DNA from: Cytidiella melzeri
Taxonomy: Eukaryota; Basidiomycota; Agaricomycetes; Polyporales; Irpicaceae
Assembly (NCBI GenBank): GCA_022592445.1
Contig: JABYQR010000565.1
Location: forward strand, 1 to 19,662
Length of the DNA: 19,662 nucleotides
Direction: 5' to 3'
The first letter of the stretch is position 1, and every line of letters starts with the position of its first letter. Positions 1-9,547 of the stretch are shown here, piece by piece. The notes below the pieces were generated by a model. It did no database searches, was not told the DNA's origin, and saw nothing but the letters and a program-made list of their open reading frames with translations. A program made the translations under genes and the position numbers.

Positions 1-677
1 ACAGGTTATTCGACACAGGACCTCAGAGACCGGTATTATGAACATCTGAGCACCACGATCAAGGATGAACTAGTTCACACTGCACGGCCCCATGTCACCC
101 TCGTCGATCTAATAAATGTGGCCACGGACATTGACAACCGTCTTCGGGTTCGAGCTCAGGAAAAGGCTCGTGAACAAGGTCGGACAGTCCCCAACGTGTT
201 CAAATCCACCCCGGTCTCCACCTCGTCCCCAGCTCCTTTGTCCAACCATCTCGCGATTCCAACGCTATGGAAATTGACGCAACCAAAGTTGGTCCCAATG
301 GGAAAACACGTGCTGATTTCATGAAGGCAATGAATGGAAGATGCTACGGGTGTGGATCTAAGGAGCATCAAAAGAAAGACGGCAAACATGATCGCGAGTT
401 GTGTGGACATTGTGGAGGCAACCATCAGACACAAGTGTGCCAAAGCCGATTCCTTGGGTACCCACCTAGGCAACAGAAGGTGGCTGCCAGCACTCTCTTC
501 GATCCGTCCACCTCGGCCCCCTCGTCGTCCTCGTCCGCGAGGCCCTTACCTACCCCGCCCGCCGCAACCGTCGCCAGCTCTTCGTCTTCAACTCCGTTTG
601 ACTACGATGCCATCATGAAGCAGATGTCATCGCTCACGGATCAAGTCAAGCAGCTGGGAAATCAAAGGGATTTTTAG
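1..677 (+). pseudogene. Gypsy-1 gag, 3' part, frameshifted
   Basis: Bases 1 to about 240 read in frame 1 as the end of a retrotransposon capsid region (charged, helical, RxRAQEKARE-type). From about 243 the frame moves to frame 3 and runs to a TAG at 675-677. The second part holds two nucleocapsid zinc-binding motifs starting near 340. The first is an unusual long CxxCxxxxH...C spacing and the second is CX2CX3HX4C. A Ser/Pro-rich linker and a short coiled-coil-like tail follow. Gag packages the element RNA into cytoplasmic particles. The shift at about 240 looks like a one-base indel. The gap between the gag stop and pol (678-735) has no single open frame, so a further indel or a programmed shift may lie there. 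Confidence 0.85.
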
Positions 678-735
678 AACGGACTCCAGGTGAAACCGCA
701 CCCTCGAGTCCTCTGGAAAGACCTACATAGAAGAA

Positions 736-3444
736 GTGGAGGACAATGATGATTCCCCCACGGACACAGTTTTTAGCTCCCCTGTAGTAAATACCCGCCC
801 CGCGCAGCAGCCTGATTTGCAGTCTTCAGTTTTATTTAATGACATGTATAACTACTTTGAAACCTTGTCGTCCTGCATAGTACCCGAAATAGACCCGCTT
901 AGCATGCACTTCCGAGTTCCTATCACGCTCAAAGGAGTGTTTAGAGAACAAGGCATCAAAGCCATGATCGACTCAGGAGCCACCGCTTTATTCCTGAGTC
1001 AAGACTTTGTCAATCGGCACCGAGTACGTACGGTCCCCTTAGAAAGACAGATCCCACTCCATAACATCGATGGGACTCTAAATCAAGGAGGACGTATCAC
1101 ACACAGAGCAGAGCTCGAACTACAAGTTGGGGCTATCAAGGAGAATGCAACCTTTTTGGTCACAGACATTGGTCCAGAAGATTGTATCCTAGGCCTACCC
1201 TGGCTTCGCAAAGCAAATCCCAAGATCAATTGGGCTACCGGAGAAATGGAACTGGAAGCCGAAGAAGACTTTGAGCCTTTCCAGTCTATCACAGCCAATC
1301 GGAAGCAGAGGCGAGCCTGGCTTAGAGCCGGTATCATTCAGGACACCAAGGAAGAGCTTTGGTCCTGTGCTAGCTTTACATACTCCACAGACATCGCAGC
1401 TAAAGCCCATCAATCTAAAGAACAACGGACGTTCGAACAGATGGTTCCAGAGGAATACCGCAGACACCAGAAAGTCTTCTCAGAAGAAGCATCACAGCGC
1501 CTCCCCGAGCATCAGCCCTGGGATCATACGATTGATCTGACAGAAAACCCAAAGATGTTCAGATCTAAGGTCTACCCCATGTCTCCAAATGAACAAGCGG
1601 AGCTGGACAAGTTTATTGAGGAAAACCTAGCAAAAGGATACATTGTTCCATCCAAGTCGCCTATGGCCTCACCGGTATTCTTTGTCAAAAAGAAGGATGG
1701 CAAGCTCCGGCTTGTTCAGGACTATCGACGGTTAAATGACATCACAATCAAAAACCGCTACCCACTCCCCTTGGTATCAGATATTACCAATCGGCTTCGT
1801 CAAGCCAAAATCTTCACCAAGTTTGACGTACGATGGGGTTATCATAACATTCGGATCAAGGAAAATGACGAATGGAAGGGTGCATTTGTGACAAACCGAG
1901 GGCTGTTTGAGCCTAAGGTGATGTTGTTTGGCATGACCAATTCTCCGGCCACGTTTCAAGCAATGATGAATTCCATCTTTGCTGATCTCATCGCGGAAGG
2001 AAAGGTCTCGGTCTACTTAGATGACATCCTTGTCTTTAGTTCAGACATTGCGGAACACCGGAAAATTGTTCATGAGGTACTATCTCGACTTGAAGCCAAC
2101 GACTTGTATCTTCGCCCCGAAAAATGCGAATTTGAACAGTCACAAGTCGAGTACCTAGGTTTAATCATTGGTAACGGAAAGATCCGTATGGACTCGGGTA
2201 AAATAGAAGCTATCACCAATTGGCCGGTACCACAGAACCTCCGTGATGTACGCGGCTTCATTGGATTTGCCAACTTCTACCGACGTTTCATCAAGGACTT
2301 TGCGCGGCATACTCGTCCTCTTCACGATCTCACCAAGAAAGACCAACCTTGGAAGTGGGGAGAAGCACAGCAGAACGCCTTTCAAATGCTCAAAGATGCG
2401 TTCACTCAGGAACCAATTCTAGTCACATGGGAACCCGATCGTCCCACACGTATTGAAGTTGATGCGTCTGGCTTTGCAACTGGAGGGGTTCTACTGCAGA
2501 AACTAGAGGATGGACAATGGCACCCAGTAGCGTTTCGGTCTCAGTCTATGGCCGAAGCGGAACGGAACTATGAGATCTATGATCGAGAAATGCTTGCTAT
2601 CATCAGAGCTCTCGAAGATTGGCGTCACTATCTGGAAGGATTACCCGCGCCCTTCGAAATCATCACAGATCATCAGAATCTGCAGTACTGGCGAACCGCC
2701 CAGGACCTGTCCAGACGACAAGCTCGGTGGTCTTTGTACCTTAGCCGGTTTGACTTTGTGTTAACACACAAACCTGGAAAGACCCTTACTCAAGGGGACC
2801 CATTATCCCGAGTCAGAACCCTGGAAGTTCTAGATGCATCAGACAACAAGGAACAAGTTGTGCTGAAACCTGAATACTTCCAGACAATAGCCGCCTCAAG
2901 TACTCTGGAGTCAGATCCGTTAGAGTCACGAATTAAGGACATCAGTATTCGAGAAGCAGAGGTAGTCCAGGGACTAGCCAAACTTAGAAAGGATGGACCC
3001 CGAAAGTTGACTGACGGTGGACTTGAGTGGGAAGAAGACAATGGACTGGTCTACTACAAAGGGAAGCTGTACATTCCGAAGGATCGAGAAGTTCGTAGGG
3101 AGATTGTACGACGATGCCATGATGCGTTACCAGCAGGACATCCCGGCAAACACGCAACCCTGGAGTTAGTCACACGGCATTATTGGTGGCCTCGCATGGC
3201 ATCATTTGTAGAACAATACGTCCTCGGATGTGACAAGTGTCAACGAACCAAACCAGCACAGCACCCTGTGGCCCCAATACAGCCCATCGAAGTACCAGAC
3301 GGACCTTGGCAGGTGGTTGGTGTAGACTTAGTCGGACCACTCCCACGTAGTAAGGGATTTGACATGATTGCCGTGTACACAGACTTGTACAGCAAGCAAA
3401 CACATGTAATCCCAACCAGTCTACTGTCACAGCTGACGGTATAG
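736..3444 (+). pseudogene. Gypsy-1 pol: protease, RT, RNase H, N-terminal integrase (truncated)
   Basis: A 902-codon open frame. An aspartic protease DSGAT motif starts at residue 79. Reverse transcriptase shows the motif A aspartate at 364 (FDVRWGYHNI) and YLDD at 427-430. RNase H shows Asp576, Glu618 and Asp645, then a chromovirus-type linker. The integrase HHCC zinc finger runs about 795-835, and the first integrase catalytic Asp is residue 864. The frame then hits TAG at 3442-3444. Homologous sequence continues in frame 3 from about 3417, so the stop results from a one-base deletion. The open frame begins at GTG in the middle of the polyprotein; the first ATG is at 844, so it was probably translated as a gag-pol fusion. 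Function: copying element RNA into DNA and integrating it. Confidence 0.92.
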
Positions 3445-4487
3445 CCGACCTTCACATCAAAGAAGTGTTCAGGCTCCACGGCATTCCCCGACAGTTTATA
3501 TCCGATAGAGGACCCCAGTTTGCAGCTCGTGTCATGCAAGCGTTGTACAAACGGCTAGGCATCACTGGCGCCATGACTACCGCCTACCACCCTCAGGCCA
3601 ATGGTCAAACGGAAAGAACAATCAAGAGGTAGAAAAGATTCTACGACTCTTTGTTGACCAACGACAAGATGATTGGGCAGAATACATCCCAGTGGCTGAA
3701 TTCGCCATCAACTCTCGTGTCAACTCATCTACGCAGCACTCTCCGTTTGAAGTCATGTACGGGTATCTACCGGACTTTACCATTCCATTGGTCGTCAAAG
3801 TCGTATGCCGAATCTAGACGCACGCCTAGAAAAGCTCAGACAGGTTCGGGCAGAAGCCGAAGCTGCCTCCGTCTATCTAAGGAAAAGATGGCCGAAGCTT
3901 CCGGATACACCCGTAGAACTACTCCAGTCTTCAAGGAAGGGGACCTCGTGTGGTTGTCTTCCAAGAACGTCAAAGTACATCAGCAGTCTGACAAGCTAGG
4001 GCCTAGACAGCTTGGTCCCTTCACAGTTCTTCAGAAAACCGGTGAACATACATATCGGATCAAACTCAAATCCGGATATCGTGTTCATGACAACATCAAC
4101 GTTGAACGGCTATCTCCGTATCGAGGAAACGAAGTAAACGGCCTCATACCAGAACCACCAGCACCGATCATAGTAGATGATCAACAAGTCTATGAAGTTG
4201 AGAAGATCCTAGACAGTCGGATCTATCGGAAGCAAATGCAGTACCTAGTCAAATGGAAAGGCTATGGAGAAGGCGATGTAACGTGGGAACCTGCAGTAAA
4301 TCTGACCAATGCGAAAGAGAGCATTGCAGAGTTCCATGCCAGACATACCAATGCACCCCAGAAATTGCCCAAAGCACTCTTCGACTCCATTCCTTGGAAA
4401 CCGTTGGAGAACATCACAGAAGCTATTGCATCTGACCTCGAGTGGGCAGATGGTAGAGTCCCTGGTCTTAGTTCATCGAGGCGATGA
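3417..4487 (+). pseudogene. Gypsy-1 integrase core remainder and chromodomain, frameshifted
   Basis: The integrase continues in pieces. Frame 3 (3417-3632) contains the second catalytic Asp (SDRGPQF) and the GQTER glutamate. Frame 2 (3617-3817) carries the DDW...AEF region. Frame 1 (about 3805-3862) is a short helical stretch. Frame 3 (about 3866-4487) holds the integrase C-terminal GDLVWL/RQLGPF region and a chromodomain (about 4192-4350; YEVEKIL, WKGYG, TWEP). The chromodomain in this family binds modified histone H3 and steers integration to heterochromatin. At least three single-base frame changes lie within 450 bp, so decay is concentrated at this end of pol. Stop at 4485-4487, 18 bp before the LTR. 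Confidence 0.88.
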
Positions 4488-4492
4488 ATTTT

Positions 4493-4502
4493 AGGAGGGG
4501 GG
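4493..4502 (+). other. Gypsy-1 polypurine tract
   Basis: AGGAGGGGGG lies 3 bp before the LTR. This is the expected primer for plus-strand DNA synthesis. Gypsy-2 has the same layout, with a G-rich tract followed by TAA and then TG. Confidence 0.85.
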
Positions 4503-4971
4503 TAATGACATGGATAGTCCAACAGAGACCGGATTTTTCCAACAATGTCACAAGTTTACAGCCTTGGGCGCCTATCTAGAGCGCTTATTTTCCGGCTAGG
4601 AGTGTTACCGGACCTAACCCTAACCGGGTCACGTGACATCCTGCCTTATTTATCAATAGTCCAGACCCAAACCCTAGACTCAGTCTGGAGCGGTTCCAGA
4701 TCAACCTAGGCTATTGTTCTATTGTTCCTCTTCCATTGATGGGGATTCCCCAGGGATTCCCCCAGGTCTTATTGTTCTATTGTTCTTATCCTATTATTGT
4801 TCTACGTACCCTGGTCCTTGACAGTTACTCAGGTCCTGACAGTACTGGTCCTTGACAGTTACTCAGGTCCTTGACAGTTACCCGGGTTCTTTATTGTTCT
4901 ATTGTTACTCCAGTCCCACAGTTACTCCAGTCCCTAGTGTGGGAACTGGTGCACAGACCACCCAGACCCAG

Positions 4972-4979
4972 TATATATA
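4972..4979 (+). promoter_or_regulatory. TATA box of Gypsy-1 LTR
   Basis: TATATATA, also present in the solo LTR at 9276-9283. In both copies the 21-nt repeat arm A starts 44 bp after the first T of the box, so RNA would start just before arm A. Confidence 0.75.
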
Positions 4980-5036
4980 GTACCCCTTACCCTCCCTGGT
5001 TCTGCATCTTGACCTCTTCGTCATTTGCACTGCCAG

Positions 5037-5097
5037 GTGAGTTACTCCATGTAACCTAGTATAAGCATAATATTAACTTCGTCATTTGCACTGCCAG
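5037..5097 (+). other. Intron-like segment in LTR leader, flanked by direct repeat
   Basis: GTGAGT at 5037 follows arm A (ending GCCAG at 5036). The segment ends with arm B, also ending GCCAG, at 5097. TTAAC, a possible branch site, lies at 5073-5077. The length of 61 nt is typical of basidiomycete introns. The solo LTR has the same layout at 9341-9400 (60 nt). Splicing is inferred, not shown. Confidence 0.45.
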
Positions 5098-5240
5098 TAT
5101 CCGGCCCCTGTGCCTGCTTGCCTGCTTATCATCGACTCTGACCTTGTTGTCGTCGTTGGAGATCCCTTTCCCCTTTCACCATCATCCCTCTTCCACCCTT
5201 GTTTAGGGTTTAGCAGCATAACAGCAGTCGCTCCGCGACA

Positions 5241-6557
5241 GTAACTGAGAAGCACATATGCGCGGGACGATGGTCTTCAACGGATTTCTTTGGGAATGTT
5301 GCCAATGGTAAGGTAGATGGGGTACACCGTTTTATTGTGAAACAAGGTCAGTTGAGTTTTGTCTGTCGATATAATGATGGGAATAATTGTTGCGCCAGGG
5401 GAATCGCGCTCCACCTCCTCCTATGATGCACATATCAATAAATCGTCACATCAAATTGTCGCGCTGTGCATCTTACCTGCGTAGCCCACCACCACCTGCC
5501 CGTCTGCATGTCATGAAACATGCGCTTTGTCTTCCCTGCATCCGTGTAATGCTTCTCAGGCGTGAACACAAGGTACACTCCAAAATCAGGGTCACCAAAT
5601 AACGATCTGATGCACTCTATGATGTCTCTGTAGAATATCTCGCATACTTCATCCCCGATGAGGACTTCGTGGCGCGCGAACCGAGGTCAACCCAGTAGAC
5701 GCTTGTCAACGATGTCGTTAAGCTCATCTGTAGTGCGAAACGACAGACCAAGCAAGTCGGGGACCTGGCATTGCACCGGTGATTAGGTTCAAGTGCTCGC
5801 AAAGTTGATCTAGCTGACAAACCTCTGGTATTCTTAGAAGCTCCGTGAGCGCCGTCGACCCAGGGCCTCGTAACTTTGCCCAACGCGCAATCTCCCAGTC
5901 GATTCGCGACGAGAATGGTGCGAAAATGTTTTGAGTGGTAGGAACTTGCGTCGCATATACATTGTTACAGGTTTTCAATGTGCCAATCGGTTTCCCTGCT
6001 CTGCCTGGGTACTGTACAACATGTGGCGTGTGCAGAAGCTGACGCTCGGCCTCATCCCGCTGTAGGCGGTGGTGCTGCAGATTTGGCGCGGGATCATGGT
6101 CGGTTACAGCTCCAGCAGTTCAAATTGCGCGCAGTGGTTCCATAGTGACCACATCTTCTTCTGTCTCTGTCTCCCAATCCGACTCCTCTAAATCGCCTAA
6201 CCCCCCCTTGTCCTCGCTGGATTCCATTTTGACGTCGCCATCCTGATCCAAATCGGCATAGTCACCCAGCGCATCACCTGAAGGATTGATTCCCAGGTGG
6301 AACTGGCCGGTTTCATCAAGTTCCTCCACTGCTGGCCCTATAATAACCTGCGGGAAAGCATGGTAATTGTTTGTATCATCACTGTCCTCATCGGAGAGGT
6401 TGTCGGAATTGCTGCTCGACTCTGTGTCGGAGAGGTTCTCTGCTGCGCCATGTTCCGTGAGATAATGTCGACACCCTTTGGCTTCGGTAAGACGATAATG
6501 ATGTTTAAGGCCGCTTCGACTGAAGACTTCTTTGCATGCAGGACATTTACGAGACAT
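5241..6557 (-). pseudogene. Plavaka-type transposase pseudogene, N-terminal part
   Basis: Read right to left. The likely start is ATG at 6555-6557, directly before a C2H2-like zinc finger (CPACKEVF...GLKHH). An acidic Ser/Asp/Glu-rich stretch (about 6150-6450) follows, then a conserved block near 5870-5930 (PFSSRIDWEIARWAKLRG) and at about 5480-5680 a segment with FGDPDF, YLVFTPEKHY and GRWWWATQ. After that comes a 56-nt GT-AG intron (5421-5476) and the downstream exon (TQLTLF, YLTIGNIPKEIR). These blocks are characteristic of the fungal Plavaka transposases of the KDZ/CACTA-like DNA transposons. Damage consists of in-frame TGA at 6120-6122, 5687-5689 and 5277-5279 and a frameshift near 5770. 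The Gypsy-1 LTR cuts the gene at 5240; the catalytic remainder should lie beyond Gypsy-1. Confidence 0.82.
5421..5476 (-). other. Intron of the Plavaka transposase pseudogene
   Basis: Donor GTAAGA (minus strand, from 5476) follows the codons for WWWATQ; acceptor ATCATAG ends at 5421. It is 56 nt, phase 0, and the next exon resumes with EEVERDSPGA in the same protein family. Confidence 0.75.
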
Positions 6558-6790
6558 TTTGTTGCATAGGAGGTTTTCAAGTTTGTTCTGGACATTCAAA
6601 ATCGGCGTCAGATAATTGCAATCCCGTGACCTTACAATTTTCAAGCTTCGGCTCGGTCAAGATTGATTCCATCCCAAGGTCTGTCCTTTGACAAGCGTCA
6701 TCCAAAGGCCCTTCTTCGCATCCACTCCCATAACTCAAACATTTCCCTTGTTTATCGACTTGATAGCTTACAAAGCATTTTCATTCCCTC
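6558..6790. promoter_or_regulatory. Divergent intergenic region between transposase and DUF6532-like gene
   Basis: These 233 bp separate the two divergent start codons (6557 minus, 6791 plus). No open frame here looks real and no clear TATA box is seen. The short distance allows a shared bidirectional promoter, but nothing more specific can be supported. Confidence 0.35.
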
Positions 6791-7148
6791 ATGTCTAGCT
6801 ATTATGACCTCACGCCTGCTCAGAAGGCCCAAATCACCCGAGAGCGCAAAAAACGCGAAGTGGAGGCTTATGCTGCTGCTCTGGTGAGTGAGGGCAAACG
6901 TAAGCCAGTGTTTCAACCTTTCCTTTTGTAAACTGACCCTCAAACACTTCAGCCACACGAGCTACAAAAGAAAGAGCCATGGATAACGCCGGTGAGTCTG
7001 CAACTTATTATGAAGGACTGGACCTCATCTAGTTACTTCAGTATGGAGGGGCGCAGCACCCACTGGGCATGGGCCTACGCCAAAAACCAAGGTAGTGCCC
7101 ACGGCGCCACAGAGTCGGGCAAATCCCAAGGCTGTCATGCGGCCTCGC

Positions 7149-7250
7149 GATCGCCACCACCCTCCGCCTACTCTTTCAGACTCTGATGAGTGGCCTCACG
7201 ATTGCCGCCACCCTCCGCCTACCCTTTCTGACTCTGATGAGTTGGTTGGA
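7149..7250 (+). repeat. 51-bp imperfect in-frame tandem repeat in exon 3
   Basis: Two units, 7149-7199 and 7200-7250, each encode a variant of RHPPPTLSDSDE. The 17-codon length keeps the frame. Repeats of this kind are common in disordered fungal proteins. Confidence 0.8.
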
Positions 7251-7919
7251 GCTATCCAGCCTCTGTCTAAAAGGAAGCGGACCAGACAGCCTGAGGCAGA
7301 ACTTGACGAACCCGCTGACGAACCTGCTGGTTTTGCAAAGCAAGCCAACCAACACGATAATCCCCCGTTGCGCCCGCAAAGCCAGGGTACAACTCAGTTG
7401 CCGCGATCAAGGAGCGCAGCCCAGCTCTTTGATGATGATGGTGACGACGAGGATGCTGAAGACGACAACAGCCGGCATCCATTCCTTAATGGCAACGACA
7501 ATGGGCTTGCGTCCGATCAAGATGAAGACATCAATCTTGCTGCTGATCCGCATGGTTTGGCTGTCCAATTTCAATCTGAGGTAAGTAATCTTTCTATTTC
7601 TGACCCGCTTTCTCATTAATATTCAATCTTTCTTTTGATTATTAGCTCCCTCGGACGATATCAGCTTCAACAAGAAGCCCTTCTCCTGTCAACATTCCAC
7701 CCTTTGACCTTGATATGACCACTTCCACTGAACCCAAGGACCAGTCGGATCCTGATGAGGTCGATCTTAATGCACCCAGTACGACATCCTCCAAGCCTGG
7801 TGCTCATTCGCGCCTTGTCAAAGTCTCTAGTGGGCACCGTGCAAGGGCGCGGCATGCTGAGGTAATGTTTACTCCCTTATGATCTCACGCAGTCTCACAT
7901 TGGTTGACAACTATCTTTA

Positions 7920-7945
7920 CATCTTGTAAAAAAACAAAACGTTAT
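7920..7945 (+). repeat. Left terminal inverted repeat
   Basis: Starts CATCTTGTAAA and ends AACGTTAT. It pairs with 12203-12228 read on the minus strand, with four mismatches. Preceded by TA (7918-7919). Confidence 0.8.
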
Positions 7946-8177
7946 TGCACAATACCTACCACTGTAAACCCGAGCATTACAATATAACATTGAGCAAACT
8001 TTATCTCACACAATCTCTGTACCTGGAAAGTTATAAACACCCGGCACCCGCGATAATGGTCCGCGGGCCACTTTATCTTGCATGGTAATACATTTCAATG
8101 TCTCCGCCCACAGTTTACATTGCAAGATAATCTCGCCGCCGGTAGTTTATATTGTCATACACATCAATGAAATGTTT

Positions 8178-8440
8178 TCAAGGCAGTAGTTCTCGCATTA
8201 GGGTGCATAGCAATAATGGCAATGAATTGAACAGCGCAATGGCGAGAACATCAGCTAATTAATAATACAGCGCAAGCATGGTGAAAGAAATAGTTGTTTT
8301 TTCAGTCGGTAACAATGCAGAACAAGAGCGTTTGCTTGGTGCAGATTTTTTTGCTTACCTGCGAGGGCTAGCAGCGCATCGGTCGACTTTAAAAGTGTCG
8401 CAACTTGAATTCCACTTGGGACGCCGAGGATTGAAGCCAT
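8178..8440 (-). pseudogene. Captured 5' gene fragment with one intron, unrecognised
   Basis: ATG at 8438-8440 in a good context (TCTCCATGG). Exon 1 (8359-8440) reads MASILGVPSGIQVATLLKST and continues to LLALA. A donor GTAAGC follows and the acceptor TTAATTAG ends at 8255 (104-nt intron, phase 1). Exon 2 (8178-8254) adds a hydrophobic helix and stops at TGA. The predicted product is 52 residues. I do not recognise the family. Position inside the TIR element and the same strand as the separase fragment suggest a second captured host segment. It could also be a chance open frame; the clean splice signals are the main support. Confidence 0.35.
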
Positions 8441-8734
8441 GGAGAAGAAAAGAGTAGCACGGGAAGATCTGCCTTTCAGAGTTCAAACATTCAAGTGCGG
8501 CTCACCACTCATGGGCCAACTCAGTCGAAAATTGAATGTAATCTGGTGAAGCTATATCAAATATGAAGGTTTGGTCTCAACTATATGACGCACCATCAGA
8601 TCGGCTTTGGGGGTGGTGTTCGCTGATCTGCCGTCCGATCAGGAGAACCTGCACCTTCATCACGACTTGCCCCAACAGACCCAGCAGATGCGCGGTGGAA
8701 TCTACTGCGTGTCGGAATTTTTTTCAGTATTTGA

Positions 8735-8739
8735 CAACT
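8735..8739 (+). repeat. Target-site duplication CAACT, left
   Basis: CAACT directly before the solo LTR; the identical copy is at 9543-9547. Confidence 0.92.
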
Positions 8740-9542
8740 TGACATGGATAGTCCAACAGAGACCGGATTTTTCCAATAATGTCACCAGTTTACAGCCTTA
8801 GGCGCCTATCTAAAGCGCTTATTTTCCGGCTAGGAGTGTTACCGGACCTAACCCTAACCCGGGTCACGTGACATCCTGCCTTATTTATCAATAGTCCAGA
8901 CCCAAACCCTAGACTCAATCTGGAGCGGTTCCAGATCAACCTAGGCTAATGTTCTATTGTTCAACTTCCATTGACAGGGATTCCCCAGGGATTCCCCAGG
9001 GATTCCCCAGGGATTCCCCCAGTTCTTATTGTTCTGTTGTCTTTCGTCTATTGTCTTCTATCTATTGTTAGGGATTCCCCAGGGATTCCCCCAGTTTCTA
9101 TTGTTCTATTGTTCCAGTTTCTATTGTTCTATTGTCTTATTGTTCTAGCTCTATTGTTCTACGTACCCTGGTCTTTGACAGTTACCCTGGTCCCTTATTG
9201 TTCTATTGTTACTCCAGCCCCACAGTTACTCCAGTCCCTAGTGTGGGAACTTGTGCACAGACCACCCAGCCACAGTATATATAGTAGCCCTTACCCTCCC
9301 TAGTTCTGCATCTTGACCTCTCTGTCATTTGCACTGCTAGGTGAGTTACTGCATGTAACTTAGTATCATACCTTATTAACTCTGTCATTTGCACTGCTAG
9401 TATCCGGCCTCTGTGCCTGCTTGCCTGCTTATCATCGACTTTGACCTTGTTGTCGTCGTTGGAGATCTACTTCCACTCCCACTTCCTCTCCTCTTCACCC
9501 TTGTGTAGGGTTTATCAGCATAGCAGCAGTCGCTCCGCGACA
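8740..9542 (+). repeat. Solo LTR of the Gypsy-1 family (803 bp)
   Basis: TGACATGG...CGCGACA, homologous to 4506-5240 throughout. It is flanked by a perfect 5-bp duplication CAACT (8735-8739 and 9543-9547), so it is a true insertion reduced to one LTR by recombination between the two LTRs of a full element. It is longer than the other copy because of extra GGGATTCCCC and TTCTATTG units, but has only one TGACAGT unit. The TATA box is at 9276-9283 and the intron-like segment at 9341-9400. Confidence 0.95.
9341..9400 (+). other. Intron-like segment in solo LTR leader
   Basis: GTGAGT at 9341 follows arm A (9320-9340), and arm B (9380-9400) ends the segment with GCTAG. TTAAC is at 9376-9380. The arms are identical to each other but differ at three positions from the arms in the 4506-5240 LTR. 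Confidence 0.45.
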
Positions 9543-9547
9543 CAACT
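9543..9547 (+). repeat. Target-site duplication CAACT, right
   Basis: CAACT directly after the solo LTR terminus CGACA; partner of 8735-8739. Confidence 0.92.

Larger units (their letters stand above)
1..5240 (+). mobile_element. Gypsy-1: decayed Ty3/Gypsy chromovirus, 3' part with 3' LTR
   Basis: Order of parts is gag (capsid tail and zinc knuckles), protease, reverse transcriptase, RNase H, integrase, chromodomain, polypurine tract, LTR. This order, with integrase after RNase H and a C-terminal chromodomain, defines a Ty3/Gypsy chromovirus. The 5' LTR and most of gag lie left of the window. The reading frame changes at about 240, between 677 and 736, at about 3417, 3618, 3800 and 3863, so the copy is not autonomous. 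The right end, at 5240, abuts Plavaka transposase sequence, so the element inserted into that gene. The 5 bases after it (5241-5245, GTAAC) are the expected 3' target-site duplication; the partner copy is outside the window. Confidence 0.93.
4506..5240 (+). repeat. Gypsy-1 3' LTR (735 bp)
   Basis: Begins TGACATGG after the polypurine tract and ends CGCGACA, so it has TG...CA termini. It matches the solo copy at 8740-9542 end to end. The U3 part holds GCGCCTAT/GCGCTTAT motifs (about 4568-4595), a telomere-type CCTAACCCTAACC followed by CACGTG (about 4613-4636), two GGGATTCCCC units (4741-4762), four TGACAGT units (4819-4878) and a TATATATA box (4972-4979). Downstream lies an exact 21-nt direct repeat (5016-5036 and 5077-5097) that looks like an intron with duplicated ends. 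Confidence 0.93.

Noticed and set aside
678..735. Programmed frameshift between Gypsy-1 gag and pol
   Set aside because: No clear slippery heptamer was seen, and the element has several other random frame changes, so decay is the simpler explanation.
6558..6644. Upstream extension of the Plavaka frame to an ATG at 6644
   Set aside because: The 29 extra residues show no conservation, and the next ATG (6557) sits directly before the zinc finger as in related transposases.
8971..9303. 110-codon plus-strand open frame with repeated Pro/Gly/Phe units
   Set aside because: It lies wholly in the solo LTR and is made by the GGGATTCCCC tandem units; it is not a gene.
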